Assembly (NCBI GenBank): GCA_020796225.1
Contig: CM036755.1
Coordinates: forward strand, 64,920,049-64,984,048
Length of the DNA stretch: 64,000 nucleotides
Reading direction: 5' to 3'
Origin: Arion vulgaris
Taxonomy: Eukaryota > Mollusca > Gastropoda > Stylommatophora > Arionidae
The notes under the pieces are model-generated. The model ran no database searches and was not told the origin of the DNA. It saw nothing but the letters and a program-made list of their open reading frames with translations. Below, piece after piece: positions 10,940 through 20,562 of this stretch. How positions within the stretch are numbered: position 1 is the first letter of the stretch; every line of letters begins with the position of its first letter. A program made the position numbers and the translations under genes.

Positions 10940-11195
10940 TGTGTTATCAAGAAATAACAAGTTAAATGGTTCGACCACATAAGCAGATTACCAATAGAAA
11001 GTGCATCTAAAAAGGGCAATGCTGATGAGGCACAGTGTATACAAGATAAAAGGTGGTCCACACAACAGGGGGACCACAGAAATAATAGAGACAGTGAAAG
11101 ACACCATATACAAAGCATACTCAAGAACCTGTTCTACAAATCTCTTCTTATCCTGATACCATGAGGCAAAACAGGATTAGAGAAAGAAGAAGAAG
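10940..11195 (+). mobile_element. LINE family (b) 3' end
   Basis: Plus-strand degraded LINE (b) tail (TGGTTCGACCACATAAGCAG, ACCAATAGAAAGTGCATC). It ends GAGAAAGAAGAAGAAGAAG. Confidence 0.65.
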
Positions 11196-11204
11196 AAGAA
11201 GAAG

Positions 11205-11312
11205 GCAACTGGGTTAGAATAGTGGTTAAACCACTTACTTTATAGATGTATGGTCTTGGTTCAATCCCCAAGTCTCAAGTGAGTATCAAACAAACACTGG
11301 AACATAAAAGCG
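11205..11312 (+). mobile_element. tRNA-like SINE head, family T-g
   Basis: GGGTTAGAATAGTGGTTAAA resembles an A box and GTCTTGGTTCAATCCC a B box. It is too short and has no cloverleaf 3' half, so it is a SINE head rather than a tRNA gene. Confidence 0.55.
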
Positions 11313-11369
11313 GCCGATTGGATGCTTAACACATCATCCATTGCGTACCATTATTCAAAGAAAAATAAT

Positions 11370-11492
11370 GATCTCTTAACTCTTAGTGGACCAAGGCAAA
11401 AGTCATGTTTTTACAAGCCATTTGTTTTTAGAATAAAAACGTTCTTTAGTGTGGCTCTGGTAAAGGTTTCAACCCAAAGCCACGTAGTGTGC
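11370..11492. mobile_element. TTAA MITE fragment (GGACCA type)
   Basis: TTAACTCTTAGTGGACCAAG, then TTTTTAGAATAAAAACGTTC and CAACCCAAAGCCACGTAGTG. One terminus matches the elements at 54.9, 59.8 and 62.7 kb. The other end is not clear. Confidence 0.55.
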
Positions 11493-11732
11493 GTGTCCAG
11501 TAGATATAAGATTTACAATAGACTACAGGGTTTGAACCACAAGTAGATAATACAGTATTTCACAATAGACTACATGGTATGAAAACAAGTTCTTTATTTT
11601 TATATAGCAACCAATACTACAAACAAAATAAATCTACAAATATTAGAAAAACAAACACATCAAGTAATAGGAATACATCTTCTAAAGTTACGTGCTTTTT
11701 ATCACCTATAAAATGTTCAGGTATTTATGCTG

Positions 11733-12054
11733 GTCTTATGTTAGCTCTTTCCACACTTTTCGTCGCACACTGCATCATGGCGGAAGTCCGTTTTAACGCC
11801 ATTAGCCACACACTGCGTCATAGAGTTGTTTCCCCTTATCAGAAGTCTTTCTAGTTTTACTTCTACTATTTACTTATAGACTTTTAACCTTGTTATTCTA
11901 TTGGGTTGTCCAGTTTTCTTCAATTTAGTATATAAAATATATATATATGTTTATTTATTGACGAGTAGTTAGGAGTTTTTTACAATTTAAGTCTGTTTAC
12001 CTCCATTGAATTAACTGTTTAAATTGAGGAAATAACTCAGGTGGAAAGTTAATA
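11733..12054. mobile_element. TTAA MITE, CTCTTTCC family
   Basis: About 320 bp with ends TTAGCTCTTTCCACAC and GTGGAAAGTTAA, homologous over its length to 18,350-18,672 and to 62,828-63,388 (inverted). The other copies have TTAA next to CTCTTTCC, the pattern of piggyBac-like non-autonomous elements. Confidence 0.75.
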
Positions 12055-12197
12055 GTGTCCATGTGTGTATGCTGGTCATTTGTTAATAGTGTCATGTGTG
12101 TATGATGGTCATTTGTTAAGTGTCCAGGTATGTAGGCTGGTTATTTGTTAATAGTGTCAAGGTGTATGTGATGGTCATTTGTTAATAGTGTCCACAA
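12035..12197. repeat. about 40-bp tandem repeat, four copies
   Basis: Units contain GGTCATTTGTTAATAGTGTC. They start inside the right end of the MITE (GTTAATAGTGTCC), so the array appears to have grown from the MITE junction. Confidence 0.8.
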
Positions 12198-12199
12198 CA

Positions 12200-12840
12200 G
12201 AAAAAATCCTTGGCCTTAACATGAATGAACACATGTCTTCCGCATGGGAGCCACGCTCTAATCCATTCAGCCAGACTCGCCTCCAACGTTAATGTTAAAT
12301 ATATCATAATGTAACAAACAAGATTATGGTCTACGATTGTATGTGTCTCACCAAAAAATGTTACTAAAACTTAATTTTTTTTAAATGCCCTGTAGCCTTT
12401 TTAGACCGTAGGGTATGACGTGCCTCTCACTTCATATTTCTAGGCCAGAGTATGAAGGAGGTAGTAGGACCAATTCCTTTCCTCACTTTTGAGACATCAA
12501 GTGTGGGAATGAGCCCACAACCATTTTGTGTCCGAACTCAACAAACGAACGTTTTATGCATTACGATAATTTGTCCCACTACAACTGTTGATACAATAAA
12601 CAATTACAAAGCTAATAATAATAAAAAGGACATATCCGGAGTGCTATGATGATAGTCCTCTGATAACTGCTTAATAAAAATAAGAAACAAGAACTACAAG
12701 ATTACATAATCAAAAATAAAACAAAGCAGCAAACATTACTTATTTCAGTAGCATATTTAAATTTTAAAAAAAAGCATTCAACATAAGCTACAAAAGCAAA
12801 TGAAAGAAAAGAATATCCCAGAGATTTTCAAAAATAAACT
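12200..12840. other. no gene recognised
   Basis: AT-rich stretch of about 640 bp with no supported gene or repeat. Confidence 0.35.
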
Positions 12841-12854
12841 TATCAGTAATACTG

Positions 12855-13165
12855 TTTACCACTGAAGCCGGAGAAGCTCATGCCTGTATAGCAGGAGACA
12901 CTGATGATAAGGAAAGCAGGCCTTCATGCAAAAATTAGTCATAAAAGTAATACCAGGCACCCTGACTATGCCTGAATTTATAACGGCGAACGCAGAAGAA
13001 GAAAGAAGTAATACTGTATAACTCTGAAAAGGCACACCTAAATGGCGGGGGACACTGATAATAAGAAAAGCAAGCAGTCATGCAAAAATTAGTCAATAAA
13101 GTCATATCAGGCGCCCTGACTACACCTAAATTCATAACAGGCGAATGCAGAGAAGTAATGCTGTA
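12855..13165. repeat. repeat family C, two diverged copies in tandem
   Basis: Two units (12,860-13,010 and 13,018-13,160) share GGAGACACTGATGATAAG-like and CAAAAATTAGTCA motifs, CCCTGACTA, and a GCGAACGCAGAAG-type end. Partial copies are at 30.9, 43.05 and 62.2 kb. Probably a SINE tail family. Confidence 0.65.
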
Positions 13166-13200
13166 TCATCACAAATTAAGTTGCCAGTAATACTTTATCA

Positions 13201-13773
13201 CAATGTTTCCCAACCTTTTTGTGCCATGCCCACCTAAGCGTTTCTAAAGTTCTTATGCCCCTATGTAACATATACATACTTTTTCATATTCAAAATTGAA
13301 TTGTTCATATATGTGTTAAAGTATGTGTTAACGTATGTGTTAAAATTAATTTAATGTGACGTGGAGTAAACATTGACTAACATATACATACCTATGTAAC
13401 ATATACATACTTTTTCATATTCAAAAATTGAATTGTTCATATATGTGTTAAAGTATGTGTTAACGTATGTGTTAAAATTAATTTAATGTGACGTGGAGTA
13501 AACATTGACTAACATATACATACCTATGTAACATATACATACTTTTTCATATTCAAAAATTGAATTGTTCATATATGTGTTAAAGTATATTTTTATGTGT
13601 TAAAATTAATTTAATGTGACGTGGAGTAAACATAGACTAAAAATGCATATTTAAATGTATATGACACATTTACCCCACCGCAAAACAACATATTTTTTCC
13701 CATTTGACAGATTGCCCCCCGTAACAATCAAATTGCCCCCTGTGGAGTGTGGACTCCATGTTGGGAAACACGG
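13201..13773. mobile_element. hAT-like MITE with 8-bp target duplication
   Basis: The ends are CAATGTTTCCCAACC and, inverted, CCGTGTTTCCCAACATG. CTTTATCA flanks both sides (13,193-13,200 and 13,774-13,781). The interior is non-coding and largely filled by a tandem repeat. Confidence 0.85.
13258..13640. repeat. about 125-bp tandem repeat, three copies inside the hAT MITE
   Basis: Three units contain CTATGTAACATATACATAC, AATTGTTCATATATGTG and GTGACGTGGAGTAAACAT. The third is slightly shorter. Confidence 0.9.
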
Positions 13774-14065
13774 CTTTATCATCATAAATTAACTTTGTCC
13801 TGTACAGAATTTTGCCACCATAACAGTTTTCGTCAGGAATTCTCTCTATCATATGCAAGATTGTCTCTGCAGACTAAGGCTTAGAACAAATGAATTAGCA
13901 AACAGAACCAGGTATAAACTAAATAGGCCCAGGCATAGATCAACTGGGTTTAAGCATATATCAAGTGAAGTCAATCAAAGATTAAGTGCAACCAGACATG
14001 AAATACCTTTCACGCTACTTTTAGTCAGATTGTGTACCAGTCATGCCATAATTTGCTATTTAATT

Positions 14066-14328
14066 CAATCTTCTTCTTTGAGCCTCCATATCGACATCTT
14101 GTTAAACCACTCTTTGTGATTTGTATGTGATCTGAGCCTAAGAGTGATTGTATCGTTCTGTCAGTTACACACCTACAAGTAGGCTAGCACATCCGATTTC
14201 TGCTACACTTTTTATGTACTAGGGTAGCTTCCCTAGGCCCCTACACCAGTCGCCTCTTACGACTTACCTTGTAGATCGCAGTGTTACTATTTTTGTTCCC
14301 TTGTGAGCCCTGGCAACACACAGGCGCA
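14066..14328 (-). mobile_element. SINE family B (minus)
   Basis: Minus-strand copy: the head near 14,328 has CGCCTGTGTGTTGCCAGGG, the middle has GTCGTAAGAGGCGACTGG-like sequence and AAATCGGATGTGCTAGCC, and the tail has AAGTGGT- and AAGAAG-type ends. About 260 bp. Confidence 0.85.
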
Positions 14329-14549
14329 ATTAAAACAATTTGTTTACCAGTCTTGCCAGAAATTTTCATTTCTTTCAGCCACATCTTGTAGTTTTACCAA
14401 ACTTTGGTATGCCAATCAAATCTTGTATCAGCATTGCATTAAATATGAATGTCTTTCTTTCAAATCTTGCATCTGTCTTGCCAGAATACATTGCTTCTTT
14501 CAGCAAAATCTTCTACTAAACTTTTCTTAGTCAATTCTTCTTTCAGTTA

Positions 14550-14779
14550 AATCGTTTACCATATCTCCCAAATTCAATATTACTTTCCATCATATCTTTA
14601 ACAAAATATTACAAATTCAATATTACTTTCCATCATATCGTTAACAAAATATTATAAATTCAATATTACTTTCCATCATATCTTTAACAAAATATTACAA
14701 ATTCAATATTACTTCCATCATAATGTTAACAAAATATTATAAATTCAATATTACTTTCCATCATATCTTTAACAAAATA
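14550..14779. repeat. 44-bp minisatellite, left part
   Basis: About five units of ACAAATTCAATATTACTTTC plus CATCATATCTTTAACAAAAT. The array resumes at 16,173-16,237, so the mariner inserted into it. Confidence 0.9.
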
Positions 14780-14799
14780 TGAGGAAGTCAATAAATAAG

Positions 14800-15597
14800 A
14801 CAAAATGGCTGTAGAAAAATAACTAAACATGATAACAACTTGAAACCAGTTTATTTTTATATATACATTGTTCCTTTATTTCTCAACATAATTTCCACCA
14901 ACATTGATGCACTTATCCCATCGTTTTATCAATCCTCCCAAACGCTGCATAGAATTGCGGCTCTGTTTTCTAAACCACGTTTTCACTTCACATTCAACTT
15001 CGGCGTCATTCGCGAAATGTCTCCCGCCAAGGTGGGTTTTCAGTGGACCAAAAGGTGGAAATCGTTAGGGGGCTAAGTCGGGACTGTAAGGTTGATGTTC
15101 CAGAACTTTCCACCGTAGTTGGTTAATTTTCTCCTGAGTTAATCGAGCAGTATGTGGTCTGGCATTGTCATGAAGAAGCAACACTCCTGTAGTCAGCAGT
15201 CCTGGGCATTTTTTCGAATTGCATCATTAAGCATCGATAGAACTTCACAGTATGATTCAGAATTCACATTGTCACCTTTCTTCTTGAAATTGGTTAAAAG
15301 CACTCCTTGACAATCCCAGAACACCGTCAGCATGACTTTCCCTGCTGATGGCGTAACCTTGAATTTTTGACACAAGGCGAAGAAAGATGTTTCACTGCTA
15401 GAAGCACGCTTTGATTTGGGCTGGTAGTGATGCACCCATGATTCATCCTCAGTAACAATCCTGTTCAGCATCTCTTCTCCTTCATCTTTGTATCGACAGA
15501 GATGACGCAAGGACAGGCCAAATCGGTTCATTTTGTGTTCCTCCTTCAATTGTCTGGGTACCCACATTGAGCACACTTTCTTCAATTGTGTCAAAAA
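14800..15597 (-). pseudogene. mariner transposase fragment, left arm
   Basis: Minus-strand catalytic half of a mariner transposase: HKMNRFGLSLRHLCRYKDEG, MLNRIVTEDESWVHHYQPKS (containing the first catalytic D), KFKVTPSAGKVMLTVFWDCQ (second D), then VNSESYCEVL. A frameshift follows at about 15,200, and a degraded [13 protein letters not shown] region carries the third D. The N-terminal helix-turn-helix domain is missing. Confidence 0.9.
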
Positions 15598-16110
15598 ATT
15601 CAAGGTTACGCCATCAGCAGGAAAAGTCATGCTGACGGTGTTCTGGGATTGTCAAGGAGTGCTTTAACCAATTTCAAGAAGAAGGTGATAATGTGAATTC
15701 TGAATCATACTGTGAAGTTCTATCGATGCTTCATGATGATTCGAAAAATGCCCAAGACTGCTGACTCAGGAGTGTTGCTTCTTCATGACAATGCCAGACC
15801 ACATACTGCTCGATTAACTCAGGAGAAAATTAACCAACTACGGTGTAAAGTTCTGGAACATCAACCTTACAGTCCCGACTTAGCCTCTAACGATTTCCAC
15901 CTTTGGTCACTGAAAACCCACCTTGGCGGAGACATTTCGTGAATGACGCCGAAGTTGAATGTGAAGTGAACACGTGGTTTAGAAAACAGAGCCCAATTAT
16001 GCAGCCGGTTTGGGAGGATTGATAAAACGATGGGATAAGTGCATCAATGTTGGTGGAAATTATGTTGAGAAATAAAGGAACAATGTATGTATAAAAATAA
16101 ACTGGTTTCA
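15594..16110 (+). pseudogene. mariner transposase fragment, right arm
   Basis: The plus strand starts at the KFKVTPSAGKVMLTVFWD segment, with frameshifts. It then reads [20 protein letters not shown] (third catalytic D), [24 protein letters not shown] and a degraded NVGGNYVEK-type end. It is 5'-truncated further than the left arm. Confidence 0.9.
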
Positions 16111-16172
16111 AGTTGTTATCATGTTTAGTTATTTTCTACAGCCATTTGTGGCTTACTTATTGACTTCCCTCG

Positions 16173-16237
16173 TATTACAAATTCAATATTACTTTCCATC
16201 ATATCTTTAACAAAATATTACAAATTCAATATTTCTA
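16173..16237. repeat. 44-bp minisatellite, right part
   Basis: Continuation of the 14,550-14,779 array (ATTACAAATTCAATATTACT). Confidence 0.85.
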
Positions 16238-16329
16238 TTAGTAAAATAATCTTGTTTCGGTCTTGTCGAAAATCAACATCTTTTTCAGTCAAATCTATAA
16301 TAATTTCTTCAAAGTTCAACGTATTTTGA

Positions 16330-16434
16330 GGCACATTGTTTTAACGTGCATCAGGCAGATTATGTCTAAATTCAATGTTTTTATTTGTTATGTTAAATAT
16401 TTTCCAACGATCACCAATTTATAAACAAAACATC
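16330..16434. repeat. direct repeat left of SINE B
   Basis: About 100 bp including CGTGCATCAGGCAGATTATG and TTTCCAACGATCACCAATTT. It is repeated with modest divergence at 16,708-16,808 on the other side of the SINE. Confidence 0.8.
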
Positions 16435-16436
16435 AC

Positions 16437-16692
16437 CGTGTGGTGCCGGGAGCCCACAAGGGAAGCAAAGAATAGTACCACTGCAACCTACAATGCATGC
16501 CGTAAGAGACGACTGATGTAGGCCCTAGGGATACTACCCTAATAAATAAAAAGCAATGCAGAAATCGGATGTGCTGGCCTACTTGTAGGCGCATAACTGG
16601 CACAACGTACAATTGCTCTTAAGCTCAGATCACATACAAATCATAAAGAGTGGTTTAACAGGTGGTCGTTATGGAGAGTTTGAAGAAGAAGA
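16437..16692 (+). mobile_element. SINE family B (plus)
   Basis: Head GTGTGGTGCCGGGAGCCCAC, central GCCGTAAGAGACGACTGATG, GAAATCGGATGTGCTGGCC, CACAACGTACAATTGCTCTT, and tail GTTTGAAGAAGAAG. Confidence 0.85.
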
Positions 16693-16707
16693 AATTCACC
16701 ATATTTT

Positions 16708-16808
16708 CAGGCAAATCTTGTAACCGTGCATCAGGCAGATTCTGCCTATATTCAATATTTTTATTGTCATGTTAATATTTTCCAACGATCATCAATTTAT
16801 AAACAAAA
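16708..16808. repeat. direct repeat right of SINE B
   Basis: Second copy of the sequence at 16,330-16,434 (CGTGCATCAGGCAGATTCTG, TTTCCAACGATCATCAATTT). Confidence 0.8.
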
Positions 16809-16849
16809 CAGGACTTTATAAAATATTCAATCAACCAAGTGTATGCCTG

Positions 16850-16997
16850 CCGCCGTAGGCGTCCATGTCTTTCCACAACTCTCTCTGCTTGGTGCATGTA
16901 ATCAGTTCTGACGTCAATCTTGTGTCGAACCATGATGTCAGGCCATCCAACATCTTCTCCCTGTCTTCCACAATCTCTCCTTCCTGAATTTTACTTG
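16850..16997 (-). mobile_element. LINE family (i)-like 3' fragment
   Basis: The minus strand includes GGATGGCCTGACATCATGG and ACGCCTACGGCGGCAGGC, a degraded 3' end like that at 3.2-3.34 kb. It lies just downstream of the host gene stop. Confidence 0.5.
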
Positions 16998-17018
16998 TTG
17001 TCACCAAATGTTGCTAAT

Positions 17019-17528
17019 TCAAAATAATTGATTTTTACGTGTCCCCTTTTTTTCCTTCTCATTAACCATAGTTTTATTGAGTTTAATATATTTCTGCATG
17101 TCTTCTTTCAGCTCTTGAGATATGTCATTTCCTTCCAGGTTCAATTCAATAATTGTAGTATTTTTCTTTAGCATATTCATTAGGCACTCTCCTCCTCTTT
17201 CTCTGAGGCCCACAGAATTAAGGTCCACTGTCGTAATAGACTTGTTAACCTGCAGGCCATTTGCAATGTACTCTACTCCTTCATTACCAATGTCATTATA
17301 GTCCAATGTTAGTGTTTCAAGACTTGTGTTATCTTCAAGAGCATTTCCAATGGCCATCCAGCCATCAGAAGTTATAGCTCTGTTGGAGGACAAGTTGAGG
17401 GTGTCTATATCAATTGTTGACTTGATTAAATGTGCTAGGGACTCAGCGCCGATGTTGCCAAATTTACAGTTGCTGAGGTCAAGCTCTTGTAGCTCCTTAA
17501 CACCATCATTTTCTTCTGAAGCTTTGAC
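17019..17528 (-). CDS. terminal exon: leucine-rich repeats and stop
   Basis: Acceptor TCATCTTTCTGTAG precedes GTCAAAGC. The 169-residue frame opens KASEENDGVKELQELDLSNC. It contains four to five RNI/ribonuclease-inhibitor-type repeats of about 28 residues: LQELDLSNCKFGNIGAESLA, IDTLNLSSNRAITSDGWMAI, LETLTLDYNDIGNEGVEYIA, ITTVDLNSVGLRERGGECLM, IIELNLEGNDISQELKEDMQ. A basic tail NEKEKKGTRKNQLF then a stop follow. RNI-type LRRs form a horseshoe for protein binding (family knowledge). The frame is intact. No clear AATAAA was seen immediately downstream on the minus strand. Confidence 0.85.
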   Translation of the reverse strand, partial: VKASEENDGVKELQELDLSNCKFGNIGAESLAHLIKSTIDIDTLNLSSNRAITSDGWMAIGNALEDNTSLETLTLDYNDIGNEGVEYIANGLQVNKSITTVDLNSVGLRERGGECLMNMLKKNTTIIELNLEGNDISQELKEDMQKYIKLNKTMVNEKEKKGTRKNQLF

Positions 17529-17719
17529 CTACAGAAAGATGAGATGAAAACATCACAAGTTATTTAAAACTTAATAACAGGTGAATAGGTTAACAACAGT
17601 ATCCTACACAAATTGGAGATATTCTAAAGTAAATGTTTCAGAATTTTCCTTGATTTTATACTCTTTAATAGCCAATTATTTAATATCAAGCTGTTGCAGA
17701 ACAGAAGCATTTGTTCTTT

Positions 17720-18310
17720 TCTCTGTCAATGATATTCTAAGTACTCTTCTGTGGCAGTTTGTCCGTCCATGATATTCTAAGCCCTCTTCTGTGATACTTT
17801 CTCTGTCCATGATATTCTAAGAGCTCCTCTGTGGCATTTTCTCTGTCCATGATATTCTAAGCACTCTTCTGTGGTACTTTCTTATCCAGTTTTCAGTTTT
17901 AGTTTCAATTTGGAATATCTTCATTGCACTCCGGATATGTCCATAGGTGCTCCGATCTCCTTGGCAATATCTCCAACAGCGTCCAGCAACTGACTGTACC
18001 AGTTCGATTTTGATTGATGAGCCTACTACGTACCTGTTATGCTATTCTTTTCTTGCTAATTCAATCTTCAAACCCAGCTCCTGCAATCTAGTAGTTGACG
18101 TTTATCTGTCCATGATATTCTAAGAACTCTTCTGTGGCATTTTCTTTGTCCATGATATTCTATGCACTCTTTTGTGGTACTTTGTCTGTCCATGATATTC
18201 TAAGTACTCTTCTGTGGTACTTTGTCTGTCCATGATATTTTAAGTACTCTTCTGTGGCATTTTCTCTGTCCATGATATTCTAAGTACTCTTCTGTGACAA
18301 ATATCTTTTA
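17720..18310. repeat. about 41-bp minisatellite split by a LINE fragment
   Basis: About ten units with TCTGTCCATGATATTCTAAG and CTCTTCTGTGG, in the intron just upstream of the terminal exon. The run is interrupted at 17,888-18,105. Confidence 0.9.
17888..18105 (-). mobile_element. RNase H LINE fragment inside minisatellite
   Basis: Matches 3,715-3,910 (GATCTCCTTGGCAATATCTC, CCAGCTCCTGCAATCTAGTA). TTTATCTGTCCATGATATTC resumes immediately after it. Confidence 0.75.
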
Positions 18311-18344
18311 AAACTAACCAAATTGTTGTGCATCAATCAGTGGA

Positions 18345-18672
18345 AACCATTAATAACTCTTTCCCTGCTTTTCGCCGCACACTGCACCACAGCAGAATTC
18401 TGTTGAACGCCATTCGTTGTACACTGCACCTTTTGAGTTGCTTCCCTTACAAGAAGTCTTTTGAGTTTTACTTCTACTATTTCACTTCTACTAATTTTAA
18501 CCTTGTTATTTTAATAGGTTGTCCAATTTTCTTCAAATTAGTAAATAATCAGATACATATATATGTTTATATATTGGCGAGTAGTTGTAATTGTTTTTTT
18601 AATTGCTTACTTTTGCCTCCCTTGAATTAACTGTTAAAAAAATTGAGGAAATAACTGCGTGGAAAGAATTAA
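18345..18672. mobile_element. TTAA MITE, CTCTTTCC family
   Basis: Ends TTAATAACTCTTTCCCTGC and GCGTGGAAAGAATTAA. Homologous to 11,733-12,054 and 62,828-63,388 (inverted). No ORF. Confidence 0.8.
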
Positions 18673-18805
18673 AATATCTAAAAAAGTATATTGGGCATGG
18701 ATGGACAGTGAATGATTAAAGAAGGCCTGGAAGTCCACAGGAAACAAGGAGATGAACTGTGGCGAGTTGAAAGATTGTGGCCAGACATGGGAAACAACAT
18801 TATCT
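18673..18805 (+). mobile_element. LINE family (e) fragment
   Basis: GGCATGGATGGACAGTGAAT, GAAGGCCTGGAAGTCCACAG and GATTGTGGCCAGACATGGG match the C-terminal segment of LINE (e) at 25.3 and 60.4 kb. Confidence 0.6.
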
Positions 18806-18811
18806 GTGCAA

Positions 18812-18978
18812 GATTGGTTGATTGATTGATAGGACCATCATCATTTACTGGTGAGTAACCATATGTGCTCTGATTTCTTTCTTACACAGGAAGATCTCAG
18901 TGGCAGTGCACAAACTCTGTAGCACAAGCGAGGGTACCAATGTAATTTTGAAGATGGTAAAGATATATTGTAAAGATA
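18812..18978 (-). mobile_element. SINE T-a 3' half (minus)
   Basis: Tail TGATTGATTGATAGGACC and body CTTACACAGGAAGATCTCAG. It abuts an oppositely oriented full copy, forming an inverted pair. Confidence 0.75.
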
Positions 18979-18979
18979 T

Positions 18980-19402
18980 TTAGAGAATCTCTGTGGTGTA
19001 GAGCTAAGGTGATCGTCTCTCATTCCAAAGGTACTCGGTTCGCTCCCAAGTGGAGCCATTATGATATTTATCCAGAGATCCCTGATTTCAGTGTAGGAGA
19101 GATCAAGTTCCTAGTCCTATTGGAAACGGACGATAAAATGTTCAATTTGAGCACGTAAAAGAACACTTGGCAGTTCAAAATCGAGAAGAGCAAGCTGGAA
19201 AGCGCTGCCTGGGCATAATTCATTAGAAAAGAGATTTGAAATAAAATCCCTACAAAATATCTTCACCATCTTCAAAATTACAACGGGACCCTCGGGTGCT
19301 ACAGAGTTCATGCACTGCAGCTGAGATCTTCCTGTGTAAGAAAGAGATCGAGCATACATGGTTACTCACCGAAGTGCAATGATGATGGTCCTATCAATCA
19401 AT
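18980..19402 (+). mobile_element. tRNA-derived SINE, family T-a (full length, plus)
   Basis: Head TCTCTGTGGTGTAGAGCTAA with B-box ACTCGGTTCGCTCCC, then the T-a body (GTAAAAGAACACTTGGCAGT) and an end in GGTCCTATCAATCAATAC. This plus copy best shows the tRNA-like promoter layout. Confidence 0.85.
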
Positions 19403-19458
19403 ACCTTTGTAAGACAAGTGGTTCAAACTGAAAAACAGAGCAGAGTGTTTCGACTTAC

Positions 19459-19534
19459 CTTTTCATTATGAAGTTTCAAAATTCCGTCCACAAGTTCAGA
19501 GACTTCATCATCCCCAAGCCTTGTATTTCCTAGC
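19459..19534 (-). CDS. exon: LRR unit (76 bp)
   Basis: Acceptor TATTTGTAATCTGCAG and donor AATGAAAAG/GTAAGTCG. It encodes LGNTRLGDDEVSELVDGILK then LHNEK. The two leftover bases TT of the preceding exon plus its first G make leucine. The sequence continues an RNI LRR strand-helix unit. It lies between the exons at 21.9 and 17.5 kb with matching phase. Confidence 0.85.
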
Positions 19535-19589
19535 CTGCAGATTACAAATACATACATAAATGAAATAGATATAATATCACAACATGGAA

Positions 19590-20245
19590 AACAACATTAC
19601 ACAAAGGTGCAAATCTTTGAAAAGAGACTTAGGATAAACTGAAAGACAAGACAGACAACAAATGCAAACTCTGAAGTTGTCACAGTAAAACACTTGCCTA
19701 TTGACCGTCTGTAAAAACAAAAAAAGGCCATATATAATGCAAATAACTAAAATGATCAGCATGACTATGGAGATCACCACTGCCTCCAGGGCTCTCTCAT
19801 GGGTGGCTGAGCAACAAGTAACCCATACAATTATCATATTAGACTCTATGAATTTGCTTCAAAGAATTGAATCTGGAAGTCTGTGCGTGGAATGGGTGGA
19901 TAGCATTCGGAGATCACATCTCAAGAAAATGGCTTGGCTGTACACACCTGGACATGCTGGACCACAGGGTTGCAAGCGTGCTGACTTTCTTGCAAATAAT
20001 GCCCCAATTCAAGCGGGCAGAAGTATCGACAGAGCAGATGTCATACATGTGGTACACTTTCATTTATGTGAGATGGGCAAGTCTTGGACACTAGAACGAG
20101 TCCGAGAATTAGGAGTTAAGTTTGGACATGCCAGACAGTGTCATCTTCGTGGTAGAGAGAGAAGATATACTAATCAACTTCTCATGGGTATGGTGAGTAA
20201 ATGGACTTTAGGATGGTGCCATGACGTTGATCGCATAACATAACT
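19590..20245 (+). mobile_element. RNase H LINE fragment
   Basis: Plus frame 19,701-20,243 reads MEITTASRALSWV, HTIIILDSMNLLQRIESGSL, LYTPGHAGPQGCKRADFLAN and RADVIHVVHFHL. This is the second half of an RNase H domain (E/D/H..D motif) plus the C-terminus of an RNase-H-bearing LINE. The first catalytic D segment is missing. The 5' part (19,600-19,735) matches the LINE (j) tail at 9.9 kb. Confidence 0.85.
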
Positions 20246-20339
20246 AACTAAAATATTCAAAATATATTTCTTGTATATTTAATTCATACAAACATATATA
20301 TTGAAATGTACGCTGAAAAAAAAAAAATAGAGAATAGGA

Positions 20340-20560
20340 AAGGATAATAGATGCCCTTCCTACAACTAAGGCAATGCAGCATGTGGGTTGAGGCCCTTTA
20401 GAATATTTCCACTGATAGCAGGTATAAGAAAAGAAACCTGGCCACATAACAGAGCTTCAGAAGCTGACGGAGGAACGGAATCCTTAAAAACACGGTAAAA
20501 TTCATGATAAAAGTGGTTCATCAGTCTAGGCGAATCGCCGAGAGAGAATATTTCCCAATC
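20340..20560. other. unclassified intron sequence
   Basis: A short minus frame (20,366-20,578) is open but has no recognisable motif. No splice-supported exon was found here. Confidence 0.3.
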
Positions 20561-20562
20561 CT

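Larger units (their letters stand above)
14780..16172. mobile_element. palindromic mariner (two 3' halves head-to-head)
   Basis: Both ends carry the same mariner terminus (GAGGAAGTCAATAAATAAG on the left, its complement on the right). TA flanks each end (14,778-14,779 and 16,173-16,174). The left arm is read on minus and the right arm on plus, meeting near 15,595. Neither arm contains the N-terminal DNA-binding half, so it cannot be autonomous. The surrounding minisatellite is continuous across the insertion point. Confidence 0.9.
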
